DNA of 64,000 bases from Zavarzinia aquatilis (lineage in GTDB: Bacteria; Pseudomonadota; Alphaproteobacteria; Zavarziniales; Zavarziniaceae): contig NZ_QGLE01000010.1 in assembly GCF_003173035.1 (NCBI RefSeq), positions 1 through 64,000 on the forward strand, written 5' to 3'. Made by a program: the position numbers and the translations under genes. Within the stretch, counting starts at the first letter, position 1; every line of letters begins with the position of its first letter. The notes beneath the pieces are model-generated. The model ran no database searches. It had not been told where the DNA came from and was given only the letters and a program-made list of their open reading frames with translations. Positions 17,701 through 25,684 of this stretch are shown piece by piece.

Positions 17701-18603
17701 TCAGGCCGCCGCCGCGGCCGCTTTCAGATAGGCGATCAGGGTCGCGGCGTGATGGGTCATGCCCTTGTAGGCCAGGGTTTCCGGCGGCATGGCGGCGAGG
17801 GCGTCGGCCAGCAGGGCGGCATTCGCCGGCTCGGCCGCGACCTCGGCCACCGGGCACTGATAGGTCCTTATGGTGAACAGGATGGCCTGCGTCACCGGCA
17901 GCCGGCGCAGGGTCTGCCGTTCCGAGCGCAGGTGCAGGCGCTGGCCGACATCGGCGGCGGTGATCGGCGGCACCGCCGGCCGGTCGCCATGGCCCGCGGG
18001 CTGGAACAGGGCGGGATCGTCATGCAGCGACCAGTTGGTGCGCACCACCGGCCGGTCTTCCTTCAGCAGGGGAAAGAAGCGATCCATCGGCGCCGCCAGC
18101 TTGTCCTTGTAGAAAGGCACCGGGCCGTGGATGCCCTCGAGCGGCTGGCCCAGCTTGTCGGCGAGCGCCCAGCGCGAGGGAAAGCACAGCGAGGCCCCGA
18201 CGAGGCGATAAGGCTCGCCCTCGCCGGCCGAGGCCATCAGCGCGAGGTCTTCCTGCACGAGGCGCCCCGCCCGGTCGAGCGGATGCAGCGCGGCGTCGCG
18301 CAGGTCGTGGCGGAGGCCGGCGATACGGTCGACCAGCACCTCGTCGTCCCCCTCGACCGCGAAACGCTCGGGATAACGGCGGGGCAGATGTTCGACGAGC
18401 AGGGCGAGAACCTCGGCCCCCATGCGCTCCGTCCCCGGCTGGGCGCCGAAGACGGCGGCGTGATTGCCGGACAGCAAACGGTATTTTTCCGCCATCTCGA
18501 CGTCATGGCGATCGTCGATCTGGATCCATTCGGCGAGGTCGAGATTGGAGAGCCCCATCTGGATGCGATAGGGGCCGGCAGAAAAGGGCACATAGGGGAT
18601 CAC
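17701..18603 (-). CDS. Heme-dependent oxidative N-demethylase-like protein (DUF3445)
   Basis: A 300-residue member of the DUF3445 family. Characterised relatives are PAS-fold heme enzymes that oxidatively demethylate amines. Family features visible are the N-terminal MGLSNLDLAEWIQIDD, LVGASLCFPSRWALADKLG and the heme-region stretch VVRTNWSLHDDPALFQP, followed by LRSERQTLRRLPVTQAILFTIRTY. Length is usual. The gene starts 48 bp after cysA ends on the same strand, so it may be read from the sulfate transport operon. A role in nitrogen or carbon supply from methylated amines would be expected from the family; a sulfur connection is only positional. Confidence 0.88.
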   Translation of the reverse strand: MIPYVPFSAGPYRIQMGLSNLDLAEWIQIDDRHDVEMAEKYRLLSGNHAAVFGAQPGTERMGAEVLALLVEHLPRRYPERFAVEGDDEVLVDRIAGLRHDLRDAALHPLDRAGRLVQEDLALMASAGEGEPYRLVGASLCFPSRWALADKLGQPLEGIHGPVPFYKDKLAAPMDRFFPLLKEDRPVVRTNWSLHDDPALFQPAGHGDRPAVPPITAADVGQRLHLRSERQTLRRLPVTQAILFTIRTYQCPVAEVAAEPANAALLADALAAMPPETLAYKGMTHHAATLIAYLKAAAAAA

Positions 18604-18651
18604 GACGCAGCACTCCCGCAGGCGGCCGCCGCAACCTCCGGCGCGCCGCGC

Positions 18652-19713
18652 TCAACGATCGGGAAACACTCGTATATTTCGGGGCGCCAGCGCAACCCTC
18701 GCCCCCCGGGTCAGCGACAATCCGTCCACCCCCTGGCGCATGGCCTCGACCTCGACCTGCAGGTCGACGGCGACATGGACCGCCGGCACATTCACCTCGA
18801 TGCGCAGGATGGGACCATTGGCGAAGACATGGGCGATCGTCCCCTCGATCCCGCCATAGGTGCCGGAAGGCCGAAGATCGAATTCATGGGGCCGGACGAA
18901 GGCGATGCCCGGGCCGTCGGGCACTTCCGCCGCCGGCACCAGCAGCCCGGCGACATTGGCGACGCCGCCCCGCACCGAGGCGGGCAACCGGTTGGTATTG
19001 CCGAGGAAGTCGTAGACAAAGGGCGTCGCCGGCTGGTCGTAGACTTCCTGCGCCGGGCCGACCTGTTCGATCACGCCCTTGCTCATGACGACGACGCGGT
19101 CGGCGATTTCCAGCGCCTCTTCCTGATCGTGGGTGACGAAGACGGTGGTGATGCCCATCTCGTCGTGCAGCTTGCGCAGCCAGCGGCGCAATTCCTTGCG
19201 CACCTTGGCGTCGAGCGCGCCGAAGGGCTCGTCGAGCAGCAGCACCTTGGGCTCGATGGCAAGCGCCCGGGCGAGCGCGACGCGCTGGCGCTGCCCGCCC
19301 GAAAGCTGCGACGGATAGCGCCCGCCAAGGCCAGGCAGCTGCACCAGCTGCAGCAGGCGCTGCACCCGCTCGTCGATGTCCTGGCGCGACGGGCGGCTCG
19401 CCCGGGGCCGGACCTCGAGGCCGAAGGCGATGTTCTTGGCGACGGTGATATGCTTGAACAGGGCATAGTGCTGGAACACGAAGCCGACGTGACGGTCGCG
19501 CACCGAGCGCTCCGAGACGTCATGGCCATCGAACAGCACCTGCCCCTCGTCGGCGAATTCGAGGCCGGCGATGATGCGCAGCAAGGTCGTCTTGCCCGAA
19601 CCCGAGGGGCCGAGCAGGGCGAGGAATTCCCCGGGCGCGACCGAGAGATTGACGTCGCGCAGCGCCTCGAACCCGCCGAAGCGCTTGTTCACCGATTTGA
19701 TGTCGATACCCAT
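18652..19713 (-). CDS. cysA: Sulfate/thiosulfate ABC transporter ATP-binding protein CysA
   Basis: A 353-residue ABC ATPase. It has Walker [10 protein letters not shown], signature [15 protein letters not shown], Walker [13 protein letters not shown] and the H loop [14 protein letters not shown]-terminal regulatory (TOBE-like) domain of about 110 residues follows, as in CysA and other CUT1-type ATPases. Together with cysT and cysW immediately upstream and sbp beyond, it energises uptake of sulfate across the inner membrane. Spacing to cysW is 12 bp, so it is co-transcribed. Confidence 0.96.
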   Translation of the reverse strand: MGIDIKSVNKRFGGFEALRDVNLSVAPGEFLALLGPSGSGKTTLLRIIAGLEFADEGQVLFDGHDVSERSVRDRHVGFVFQHYALFKHITVAKNIAFGLEVRPRASRPSRQDIDERVQRLLQLVQLPGLGGRYPSQLSGGQRQRVALARALAIEPKVLLLDEPFGALDAKVRKELRRWLRKLHDEMGITTVFVTHDQEEALEIADRVVVMSKGVIEQVGPAQEVYDQPATPFVYDFLGNTNRLPASVRGGVANVAGLLVPAAEVPDGPGIAFVRPHEFDLRPSGTYGGIEGTIAHVFANGPILRIEVNVPAVHVAVDLQVEVEAMRQGVDGLSLTRGARVALAPRNIRVFPDR

Positions 19714-19725
19714 GAAGCCTGCCGA

Positions 19726-20583
19726 TCAGTGGCGCGCCGAAGCCGCGATCTCGTCGCCGTAACGCCATTCGAGCACGCTCTTGAGGACGAGCGTGACGAG
19801 CGCGAGCAGCGCGAGCAGGGACGCGACCGCGAAGGACGCGGTGAAATTATACTCGTTGTAGAGGATCTCGACATGCAGCGGCATGGTGTTGGTCAGGCCG
19901 CGCACATGGCCGGAGACGACCGAGACCGCGCCGAATTCCCCCATCGCCCGGGCATTGCACAGGAGGACGCCGTAAAGCAGGCCCCAGCGGATGTTGGGCA
20001 GGGTGACGCGCCAGAAGGTCTGCCAGCCCGACGCGCCGAGCGACAGCGCCGCCTCCTCCTCCGACGTGCCCTGTTCCTGCATCAGCGGGATCAGCTCGCG
20101 CGCGATGAAGGGGAAGGTGACGAAGATGGTGGCGAGCACGATGCCCGGCACGGCGAAGATGATCTTGATGTCGTGCTCCTGCAGCCAGGGTCCGAGCAGC
20201 CCCTGCGCCCCGAACAGCAGGACATAGACAAGGCCCGAGATCACCGGCGAGACCGAGAACGGCAGGTCGATCAGGGTGATCAGGAAGCTCTTGCCCCAGA
20301 ATTCATATTTCGCGATGGCCCAGGCGGCGGCGACGCCGAAGACGAGATTCATCGGCACCGAGATCGCCGCGACGATCAGGGTGAGCTTCACGGCAGAGAG
20401 GGCGTCGGGCTCGGTAATCGCGGCGAGGAAGGGGCCGAAGCCCTTGGCGAAGGCCTCGACGAAGACCGCGACCAGCGGCAGGACGAGGAACAGGGCGAGA
20501 TAGAGCAGGGCGATGCCCGACAGGCCGAAGCGCAGGAAAGGGCCTTCGGTGGTCGCGTCATTGCTGCGGGGGGCGCCGTCCAT
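19726..20583 (-). CDS. cysW: Sulfate ABC transporter permease CysW
   Basis: A 285-residue inner-membrane permease with six predicted helices. The cytoplasmic EAA loop that docks on CysA reads [19 protein letters not shown]. It pairs with CysT to form the sulfate channel. Sequence features such as [20 protein letters not shown] are characteristic of CysW. It lies 14 bp downstream of cysT and 12 bp upstream of cysA in the same operon. Confidence 0.96.
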   Translation of the reverse strand: MDGAPRSNDATTEGPFLRFGLSGIALLYLALFLVLPLVAVFVEAFAKGFGPFLAAITEPDALSAVKLTLIVAAISVPMNLVFGVAAAWAIAKYEFWGKSFLITLIDLPFSVSPVISGLVYVLLFGAQGLLGPWLQEHDIKIIFAVPGIVLATIFVTFPFIARELIPLMQEQGTSEEEAALSLGASGWQTFWRVTLPNIRWGLLYGVLLCNARAMGEFGAVSVVSGHVRGLTNTMPLHVEILYNEYNFTASFAVASLLALLALVTLVLKSVLEWRYGDEIAASARH

Positions 20584-20597
20584 GGGGTCTTTCCGGG

Positions 20598-21470
20598 TCA
20601 GGCCCGCATCCGCGCCTGGTTCCAGCGCTGGAGCAGGTTGATGACGAGCAGCAGCACGAAGGAAATCGCCAGCATCACGACCGCGATGGCCGCCGCGCCG
20701 GCGTAATTATATTCCTCGAGCTTGGTGACGATGAGCAGCGGCGCGATTTCCGAAACCATCGGGATATTGCCGGCGATGAAGATCACCGAGCCATATTCCC
20801 CGACCGCCCGCGCGAAGGCGAGGGCGAAGCCGGTGGTCAGCGCCGGCAGCAGGGCGGGAAAGATCACCCGGATGAAGGTCGAGAGGCGCGAGGCGCCGAG
20901 GCTGGCCGCCGCCTCCTCGGTCTCGGCATCGAAATCGGCCAGCACCGGCTGCACGGTGCGGACGACGAAGGGCAGGCCGACGAAGGTCAGCGCCATGATG
21001 ACGCCGAGCGGCGTATAGGCGATCATCAGGCCCTTGGGGCCGAACAGCGAGCCGACCCAGGTCTGCGGCCCGAACAGCGACCCGACCCAGCCGTTCTTGG
21101 CATAGAGCGTGGCGAGCGTGATGCCGGCGACCGCCGTCGGCAGGGCGAAGGGCAGGTCGACGATGGCATCGACGATCTTCTTGCCGGGAAAGCGGTAACG
21201 CACCAGCACCCACGCCAGCATCAGGCCGAAGACGCCGTTGATCAGCGCCGCGACCAGGGAAGCGCCGAAGGACAGTTTCAACGCCGCCAGCACCCGGCGG
21301 TCGACGGCGATGTCGAGAATGCCGCCGATGCCGAGTTCGCCCGCCTTCAGCAGGAGGGCGCCAAGCGGAATGAGGACGATCAGGAACAGATAGGCAAGCG
21401 AGAAGCCGAGCGTCAGCCGGAAACCCGGAATGACGCTCGGCTGCCGCAACCGGGCCGTGGACCAGCTCAT
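20598..21470 (-). CDS. cysT: Sulfate ABC transporter permease CysT, with a 10-residue tandem duplication
   Basis: A 290-residue permease with the EAA loop [18 protein letters not shown] and the CysT-typical [20 protein letters not shown]. It is the partner of CysW in sulfate uptake. In the loop after this segment [10 protein letters not shown] is followed at once by [10 protein letters not shown], an in-frame tandem duplication of 10 residues. At DNA level a 23-bp repeat with one mismatch (21038-21060 and 21068-21090) recurs with a 30-bp period. The reading frame is intact, so function is probably retained. The gene follows sbp by 41 bp. Confidence 0.95.
   Translation of the reverse strand: MSWSTARLRQPSVIPGFRLTLGFSLAYLFLIVLIPLGALLLKAGELGIGGILDIAVDRRVLAALKLSFGASLVAALINGVFGLMLAWVLVRYRFPGKKIVDAIVDLPFALPTAVAGITLATLYAKNGWVGSLFGPQTWVGSLFGPKGLMIAYTPLGVIMALTFVGLPFVVRTVQPVLADFDAETEEAAASLGASRLSTFIRVIFPALLPALTTGFALAFARAVGEYGSVIFIAGNIPMVSEIAPLLIVTKLEEYNYAGAAAIAVVMLAISFVLLLVINLLQRWNQARMRA
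21038..21090 (-). repeat. 30-bp-period tandem duplication inside cysT
   Basis: GGCCGAACAGCGAGCCGACC-type sequence occurs twice, at 21038-21060 and 21068-21090, with a single G/C difference and a 30-bp period. It encodes the doubled WVGSLFGP segment. Confidence 0.9.
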
Positions 21471-21511
21471 GCAGTAGGCTCGCGGTTGCGGATCATCGGC
21501 ACGCCCTGTCC

Positions 21512-22576
21512 TTACTTCGGCTTGTAGATCTGGTCGAAGATGCCGCCGTCGCCGAAATGCGTGGCCTGCGCCTTGCGCCAGCCGCCGAAGGCCGCATCGT
21601 CGATGGTCACCAGTTCGACCTTCGGGAAGACATCCTTATACTTGGCCGCGACCTCGGGGTCACGCGGGCGATAGAACCACTTGGCCGCCAGCTCCTGACC
21701 TTCCTTGGAATAGAGGTAGTTCAGATAGGCTTCCGCCTGCTTGCGGGTGCCGCGCTTGTCGACCACCTTGTCGACCACGGTCACCGGCGGCTCGGCCAGG
21801 ATCGAGAGCGAGGGCACGACGATCTCGAATTCGCCGGGGCCGAGTTCCTTCAGGGCGAGGAAGGCCTCGTTTTCCCAGGCCAGCAGGACATCGCCGATAC
21901 CGCGCTGGACGAAGGTCGTGGTCGAGCCGCGCGCGCCGGTGTCGAGCACCGGGACATGGGTATAGAGCTGGCCGACGAACTCCTTCGCCTTGGCCTCGTC
22001 ACCGCCATTGTGCTTCAGGGCATAGGCCCAGGCCGCCAGATAGTTCCAGCGCGCGCCGCCCGAGGTCTTCGGGTTGGGCGTGATCACCTCGACGCCGTCG
22101 GCGACCAGGTCACTCCAGTCCTTGATGCCCTTCGGATTGCCCTTCCGCACCAGGAAGACGATGGTCGAGGTATAGGGCGAGCTGTTGTCGGCGAGGCGCT
22201 TCTGCCAGTCGGGCGCGATCAGGCCCTTGTCGGCGATGGCGTCGATGTCGCTGGCGAGGGCGAGGGTCACCACATCGGCCTCGAGACCGTCGATGACCGA
22301 GCGGGCCTGCTTGCCCGAGCCGCCATGCGAGGCCTGAATGGTCAGGGTCTCGCCGGTTTCCGCCTTGTAATGGGCGACGAAGGCTTCGTTGAATTCCTTG
22401 TAGAGTTCGCGCGTCGGGTCATAGGAGACGTTGAGCAGCGTCGTATCCGCCCGTGCCGCCAGCAGGGGCGCCGTCGCCACGGCGGCCCCGAGCGTGAGCA
22501 CCGATGCGAGGCGGCGGATCGCCCCGGCCAGCGACCGGCCTTGCGGGTGCCGGTTCCCCTGATGCGTATCGACCAT
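21512..22576 (-). CDS. sbp: Periplasmic sulfate-binding protein
   Basis: A 354-residue solute-binding protein for sulfate. After a signal peptide of about 40 residues ending near LLAARA, the mature start [20 protein letters not shown] and the segments [20 protein letters not shown] and [20 protein letters not shown] are the family's sulfate-binding landmarks. The ATG at 22576 was chosen over a start 27 codons upstream because GGAGG lies 5 bp before it, giving a normal signal peptide. It heads the sbp-cysT-cysW-cysA operon. A promoter-like pair and a 15-bp perfect palindrome lie just upstream, and an Rrf2 regulator gene lies beyond. Confidence 0.95.
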   Translation of the reverse strand: MVDTHQGNRHPQGRSLAGAIRRLASVLTLGAAVATAPLLAARADTTLLNVSYDPTRELYKEFNEAFVAHYKAETGETLTIQASHGGSGKQARSVIDGLEADVVTLALASDIDAIADKGLIAPDWQKRLADNSSPYTSTIVFLVRKGNPKGIKDWSDLVADGVEVITPNPKTSGGARWNYLAAWAYALKHNGGDEAKAKEFVGQLYTHVPVLDTGARGSTTTFVQRGIGDVLLAWENEAFLALKELGPGEFEIVVPSLSILAEPPVTVVDKVVDKRGTRKQAEAYLNYLYSKEGQELAAKWFYRPRDPEVAAKYKDVFPKVELVTIDDAAFGGWRKAQATHFGDGGIFDQIYKPK

Positions 22577-22642
22577 GATGCCCTCCACCCCTCGCGGGGA
22601 CTGTTGTGCCATATCAATGCACAAATCACGACTGATTTCATC

Positions 22643-22657
22643 GTGTTTGTCAAACAC
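22643..22657. promoter_or_regulatory. 15-bp perfect palindrome upstream of sbp, candidate operator
   Basis: GTGTTTGTCAAACAC is a perfect palindrome around a central T, 67 bp upstream of the sbp start. About 16 bp further upstream (minus strand) TATAAA at 22674-22679 and TTTAAT at 22696-22701 (16-bp spacer) make a possible sigma-70 promoter, so the palindrome would sit in the early transcribed region. The adjacent Rrf2 protein is the obvious candidate binder; this is inference. Confidence 0.5.
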
Positions 22658-22696
22658 AGTTTGTGGAGAATTATTTATACTACACTACAATAATGA

Positions 22697-23128
22697 TTAA
22701 ATGAGGGCGCGCAGCGCCTCCCCCTCCCCGGCATCCGCCAGCGTGGTTTCGTCGAGCACCTGAACCATGGCGCCATAGGCGCGGGCGAACAGGCGCCGGA
22801 CGCCGCAGGCGGCTTCGTCGCCGCAATCGTCGCAAGGACGGTAGTGATGCTGGGACAGACAGGGCAGGGGCGCCACCGGCCCGTCGATGACCCGCAGCAC
22901 GGCGCCGATGGTCACACTGTCGGCGGCCCGGGCCATGATGTAGCCGCCGGCGCGGCCGCGCCGGCTGGCGATGAAGCCGGCGCCCTTCAGGTCCAGCAGG
23001 ATATGTTCCAGGAATTTGCGGGGCACACCACTGTCTGCGGCGACATCTTCGATCGCCACGGTCTCGCCGCTCCGGGCAGCGAGGATCAGCAGGGCCTTGA
23101 AGGCGTATTTGGCCTTTTGCGAAATCAT
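22697..23128 (-). CDS. Rrf2 family transcriptional regulator
   Basis: A 143-residue winged-helix regulator beginning MISQKAKYAFKALLILA, the Rrf2 signature, with a recognition region GVPRKFLEHILLDLKGAGF and wing SRRGRAGGYIMA. Four cysteines lie in the sensor region (LPCLSQHHYRPCDDCGDEAACG, residues about 90-110), an arrangement compatible with Fe-S or thiol sensing as in IscR/NsrR-type proteins. It precedes sbp by 120 bp on the same strand, and Rrf2 proteins such as CymR control sulfur genes elsewhere, so it probably senses sulfur status. The ATG at 23128 gives the standard N terminus; a start three codons earlier is possible. Confidence 0.92.
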   Translation of the reverse strand: MISQKAKYAFKALLILAARSGETVAIEDVAADSGVPRKFLEHILLDLKGAGFIASRRGRAGGYIMARAADSVTIGAVLRVIDGPVAPLPCLSQHHYRPCDDCGDEAACGVRRLFARAYGAMVQVLDETTLADAGEGEALRALI

Positions 23129-23160
23129 GACCGCCACCTAAGGCAGCGGCGCGCCTGCGG

Positions 23161-23271
23161 TCAATAGAGACCGAAGACCAGCATCAGCACGAAGGCACTG
23201 GCCCCGGTGAAGGCAAGAAGGCCGGCCAGATTTTCCAGACGGGCGGCCGCGATGGCCTGACTATTTTGCAC
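23161..23271 (-). CDS. Possible 36-residue single-helix membrane peptide
   Basis: A short open frame starting with GTG at 23271 encodes MQNSQAIAAARLENL followed by a hydrophobic helix of about 20 residues ending LVFGLY and a stop at 23161. AGG lies 7 bp before the start. It ends 32 bp before the Rrf2 start on the same strand, so it would head that transcript. The polar N terminus plus one clean transmembrane helix is what a real small membrane protein looks like; codon choice in the helix resembles neighbours. No homologue is recognised. It could also be a chance frame. Confidence 0.5.
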   Translation of the reverse strand: MQNSQAIAAARLENLAGLLAFTGASAFVLMLVFGLY

Positions 23272-23278
23272 AATTCAA

Positions 23279-23304
23279 CCTGTAGATAACCAAATATCTA
23301 CAGG
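23279..23304. promoter_or_regulatory. 26-bp dyad (10-bp arms) upstream of the Rrf2 transcript
   Basis: CCTGTAGATA and TATCTACAGG are perfect inverted repeats separated by ACCAAA, 7 bp upstream of the small membrane ORF and in an A/T-rich intergenic region. It could be the Rrf2 autoregulatory operator or an mRNA leader hairpin. The A/T-rich arms fit Rrf2-type sites better than a terminator. Confidence 0.5.
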
Positions 23305-23352
23305 GATATTTTCATTTCTCGGGCCAAATGTCGAGAATAGAATTTAATTACA

Positions 23353-23526
23353 CTATTTGTCCTGTTTTATAACGACCTCAAGTCCCCCCAGCCGCGACCG
23401 CCGTTCGGCTTCCCGCTTGCGACCGGGCGCCGAATCACCCGCGCCCTCGCCCCCCATCAGGCGTTCGACCTGCCGCAACAAGGCAGAGAGAGAACCAAGA
23501 GTCGAACCGGATTGCCAAATGAACAT
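23353..23526 (-). CDS. Possible small ORF, 57 residues, unknown
   Basis: From ATG 23526 the frame encodes MFIWQSGSTLGSLSALL, a Gly/Arg-rich middle and the end GLEVVIKQDK. No family is recognised and no clear ribosome site is present. It lies in the otherwise empty 23.3-23.6 kb region, divergent from bfd. It may be spurious. Confidence 0.25.
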   Translation of the reverse strand: MFIWQSGSTLGSLSALLRQVERLMGGEGAGDSAPGRKREAERRSRLGGLEVVIKQDK

Positions 23527-23596
23527 GTCACCACATCCCCGAGTCGCCGGTCGCCTTCCCCGCCCCGCTCGGCGGCGAGATATTCGACCGTCGCGA

Positions 23597-23613
23597 TTGA
23601 GAACCAATCGCAT
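23597..23613. promoter_or_regulatory. Fur-like box upstream of the bfd promoter
   Basis: TTGAGAACCAATCGCAT agrees at most positions with the alphaproteobacterial Fur-type box (TGAGAAT..TTCGCA). It ends 5 bp before a putative -35 (TCGACA, 23619-23624). A second copy of the core TTGAGAA-N4-T(C/T)GCA lies in opposite orientation at 23652-23667. Confidence 0.45.
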
Positions 23614-23618
23614 ATTCC

Positions 23619-23647
23619 TCGACAATGCGCCGAACTCACGCTATATG
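23619..23647 (+). promoter_or_regulatory. Putative bfd promoter
   Basis: TCGACA at 23619-23624 and TATATG at 23642-23647 are separated by 17 bp, 90 bp upstream of the bfd start. They are flanked by the two Fur-like elements. Confidence 0.45.
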
Positions 23648-23651
23648 CAAG

Positions 23652-23667
23652 TGCAAGCGCTTCTCAA
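23652..23667. promoter_or_regulatory. Second Fur-like element just downstream of the bfd -10
   Basis: Plus-strand TGCAAGCGCTTCTCAA reads TTGAGAAGCGCTTGCA on the minus strand, sharing TTGAGAA-N4-T(C/T)GCA with the site at 23597. It lies at the expected transcription start, a position where binding would block initiation. Confidence 0.4.
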
Positions 23668-23736
23668 CTGCGGCGCGGCACTGATCTCTCGGCTTGGCAA
23701 TCGTCTTTTGGACAGGATTCGAACGGGCGCCCGATC

Positions 23737-23976
23737 ATGTATGTCTGCAACTGCAACGGACTCAACCGCCGCGCTGTGGATCAGGCCATCGCCGACGGCG
23801 CCCGTTCGCCTGGCGCCATCTTCCGGGAGTTGGACTGCAAGGCCCAGTGCGGCAAATGCGTCGGGGAAATGCGCGGCCTGATCACCGCCTGCCGCCACCT
23901 GGACGCCAAGGGCCCCGCGCCCTGCCACGATCACGTTCACGCCGCCCCGGCGCACTACCTGCTCGCCGCGGAATAG
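23737..23976 (+). CDS. bfd: Bacterioferritin-associated ferredoxin (Bfd-type [2Fe-2S])
   Basis: A 79-residue BFD-like [2Fe-2S] protein. The four cluster cysteines are seen in MYVCNCNG and CKAQCGKC, the family arrangement (CxC ... CxxC). Bfd donates electrons to bacterioferritin so that stored ferric iron can be reduced and released. The C-terminal tail is His-rich (CHDHVHAAPAHY), perhaps a metal-binding extension. The start at 23737 gives the standard N terminus although no good ribosome site precedes it. bfr follows 127 bp downstream on the same strand. Fur-like sites upstream fit the expected induction under iron limitation. Confidence 0.93.
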   Translation: MYVCNCNGLNRRAVDQAIADGARSPGAIFRELDCKAQCGKCVGEMRGLITACRHLDAKGPAPCHDHVHAAPAHYLLAAE

Positions 23977-24006
23977 GCCCGCGCCCTCTCTCTGCTTCAG
24001 ACTTTA

Positions 24007-24034
24007 TTGAAGCGGCTCACTGGCGATGTAATAC
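24007..24034 (+). promoter_or_regulatory. Possible bfr promoter
   Basis: TTGAAG at 24007-24012 and TAATAC at 24029-24034 with a 16-bp spacer lie 70 bp upstream of the bfr start, so bfr may be transcribed separately from bfd. Confidence 0.3.
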
Positions 24035-24103
24035 TTTCGCCATGGAGCGGCGCATTTGCATGAGATTGTGCGAAGCGGTCGCAATAAACCAAGGAGAGAG
24101 ATC

Positions 24104-24580
24104 ATGAAGGGCGACCGGAACGTCATAAAATTCCTGAATGAAGTTCTGACCAACGAACTGACGGCGGTGAACCAGTATTTCCTGCACGCCCGCATTTACG
24201 AAAACTGGGGCTTCGAGCGGCTGGCCAAGCACGAATACAAGGAATCCATCGAAGAGATGAAGCACGCGGACAAGCTGATCAAGCGCGTCCTGCTGCTCGA
24301 GGGCCTGCCCAACCTGCAAGACCTGCACAAGCTGGGCATCGGCGAGACCGTGCCCGAGGGTCTCGCCGCCGACCTCGTCGTGGAGAAGCGGGGCCACGCG
24401 GTGCTGCTGAAGGGCATCGAAGCCTGCGAAGCGGCGCAGGACTATGTCTCGCGCACCCTCTTGCGCGAAATCCTCGACGATACCGAGGAACACATCGACT
24501 ATCTCGAAACCCAGATCGAGCTGATCGAGAAGGTCGGCCTGCAGAATTTCCTGCAGACCCAGATCGGCGAGCCGAGCTGA
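24104..24580 (+). CDS. bfr: Bacterioferritin
   Basis: A 158-residue ferritin-like four-helix protein that assembles into a 24-mer iron store. Diiron ligands are visible in [12 protein letters not shown], the [10 protein letters not shown] helix and the later [18 protein letters not shown]. The N-terminal [15 protein letters not shown] is typical of Bfr; the heme-ligand methionine position (about residue 52) appears as EMKHADK. A strong AAGGAGAG ribosome site lies 6 bp before ATG 24104. With bfd upstream it forms the usual iron storage and release pair. Confidence 0.96.
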   Translation: MKGDRNVIKFLNEVLTNELTAVNQYFLHARIYENWGFERLAKHEYKESIEEMKHADKLIKRVLLLEGLPNLQDLHKLGIGETVPEGLAADLVVEKRGHAVLLKGIEACEAAQDYVSRTLLREILDDTEEHIDYLETQIELIEKVGLQNFLQTQIGEPS

Positions 24581-24595
24581 AACGACGATTCGCGT

Positions 24596-24628
24596 CGCGG
24601 CTGAAGGTCGAAGTCGGCCTCAGCCGCG
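24596..24628. terminator. Hairpin between convergent bfr and methyltransferase genes
   Basis: CGCGGCTGA and TCAGCCGCG are perfect 9-bp arms over a 15-nt loop. The right arm overlaps the stop codon of the minus-strand methyltransferase. No T run is present, so its role as terminator is likely but not certain. Confidence 0.45.
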
Positions 24629-25330
24629 GTGGCCGATCACCAGATAGCGGCCCTTGAACTGGGATTTGCCGTGCTCGATCCGGGCGAAATCGTCCTGCCG
24701 GCGCAGCAGCAGATTCTTCATGGCCGCTTCGGTGATGTAATATTTCACCTTCGGCCGGTCGCGGCCCGCCACCGGCTTCTTCTCCCGCCCGACGTAAATG
24801 ACGGGACTGCGCGAGAACAGCACGGTGAACAGCGGCAGCATGGACAGGCGCCGGCGCACGGTATGAAAGCCGAGGCCGGCCATCTCCATCACCAGCTTTT
24901 CCCGAGTCGCCGCGATCAGCTGGTCGAGGACGAGCAGCGGATTGTCGAGATGGTGCAGCACATTGAGGCAGAGCACATAATCGAACCGCTCGGTCAGCGG
25001 ATCGCTGTTCCAGTCACGGACCTGAAAATCCGCCTCGACCCCCAGGCATTCCGCCAGCTTGCGCGCGCCCCTGATCGCCGTCGCGCTGTGGTCGACGCCG
25101 ACGACGCGGACCGCGCCCCGCCGCAGCGCCTCGAAGCAGAAGTAACCGGAGTTGCAGCCGAGATCGAGCACGCTCTTGCCCGTCATGTCGGCTGGAAAGA
25201 TGCGATCCGCCGTCGGGCGCCGGTCGTCGCCCGGCGTGGCAAGACCGAAAGGCAGTTCGATGCGCTGATAACCGAAGGGTTCCGTTTGCAGCAGGTCTTC
25301 CACCTGCGCGCGGCTCCAGGAAGAATTCAT
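24620..25330 (-). CDS. SAM-dependent methyltransferase (CmoB/DUF1698-like)
   Basis: A 236-residue class I methyltransferase. Motif I is VLDLGCNSGYFCFEALRRGA (about residues 53-72), motif II region VVGVDHSATAI, and motif IV YVLCLNVLHHLDNP. The CNSGYF form of motif I is characteristic of the DUF1698 group, which includes the tRNA-uridine carboxymethyltransferase CmoB, but the protein lacks the usual N-terminal CmoB extension and its substrate may be a small molecule or lipid. It is transcribed toward bfr; no operon partner is evident. Confidence 0.85.
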   Translation of the reverse strand: MNSSWSRAQVEDLLQTEPFGYQRIELPFGLATPGDDRRPTADRIFPADMTGKSVLDLGCNSGYFCFEALRRGAVRVVGVDHSATAIRGARKLAECLGVEADFQVRDWNSDPLTERFDYVLCLNVLHHLDNPLLVLDQLIAATREKLVMEMAGLGFHTVRRRLSMLPLFTVLFSRSPVIYVGREKKPVAGRDRPKVKYYITEAAMKNLLLRRQDDFARIEHGKSQFKGRYLVIGHRG

Positions 25331-25462
25331 CGAACGTCCGACTCACACGATGCCCCGCGCCCGGGGACATGACCGCACCCGAGTGCACCGACAGTCATCG
25401 AGCCCACTCCGCCCGCCATGGAATACGAATTCCCGTGCGGGATCAATGTCCCGCTTCATGCC

Positions 25463-25525
25463 CGGAAAAAAGAGAAAGCCCCGCGAGTTCATGGAATCTC
25501 CCGAAATCCAAGAACTCGCAGGGCT
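25463..25525 (-). terminator. Intrinsic terminator downstream of tRNA-Lys
   Basis: On the minus strand a 14-bp stem (AGCCCTGCGAGTTC with GAACTCGCGGGGCT, one G-U pair; plus positions 25477-25490 and 25512-25525) is followed by TTTCTCTTTTTT. It lies 13 bp beyond the 3' end of the tRNA. Confidence 0.88.
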
Positions 25526-25537
25526 GGGTAAACCTGG

Positions 25538-25610
25538 TGGGCCGTAAAGGATTCGAACCTTTGACCTAGTGATTAAGAGTCACCCGCTCTACCAACTGAG
25601 CTAACGGCCC
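25538..25610 (-). tRNA. tRNA-Lys (anticodon CTT)
   Basis: The minus strand folds into a cloverleaf. The acceptor stem GGGCCGT pairs with ACGGCCC, with discriminator A. The D arm is GCTCAGTTGGTAGAGC, the anticodon loop CTCTTAA gives CTT for lysine codon AAG, and the T arm contains GGTTCGAATCC. CCA is not encoded. An intrinsic terminator follows directly; mrdA lies upstream on the same strand. Confidence 0.96.
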
Positions 25611-25684
25611 CGACGTCATCGACGCGAGGCCGGCCTTATACTAAGCATCCGCGCCCTTGTCGAGGGTTCATTGCAAAAAAAAAT

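Noticed and set aside
15580..20706. A very long plus-strand open frame (over 1,700 codons) opposite ldtD, the N-demethylase-like gene and the cys genes
   Set aside because: It is the mirror of well-conserved minus-strand genes. Its product is low-complexity (Arg/Gly/His/Asp-rich) with no domain, as expected of antisense frames in GC-rich DNA.
23706..23733. tRNA-like stretch GGATTCGAAC on the reverse strand just before bfd
   Set aside because: The bases around it do not form a T stem, acceptor stem or anticodon arm, so it is a chance match rather than a tRNA or attachment site.
25675..25683. Nine-base T tract after mrdA as an intrinsic terminator
   Set aside because: The preceding sequence does not form a clean stem, only the T tract is visible, so I did not list it as a terminator.
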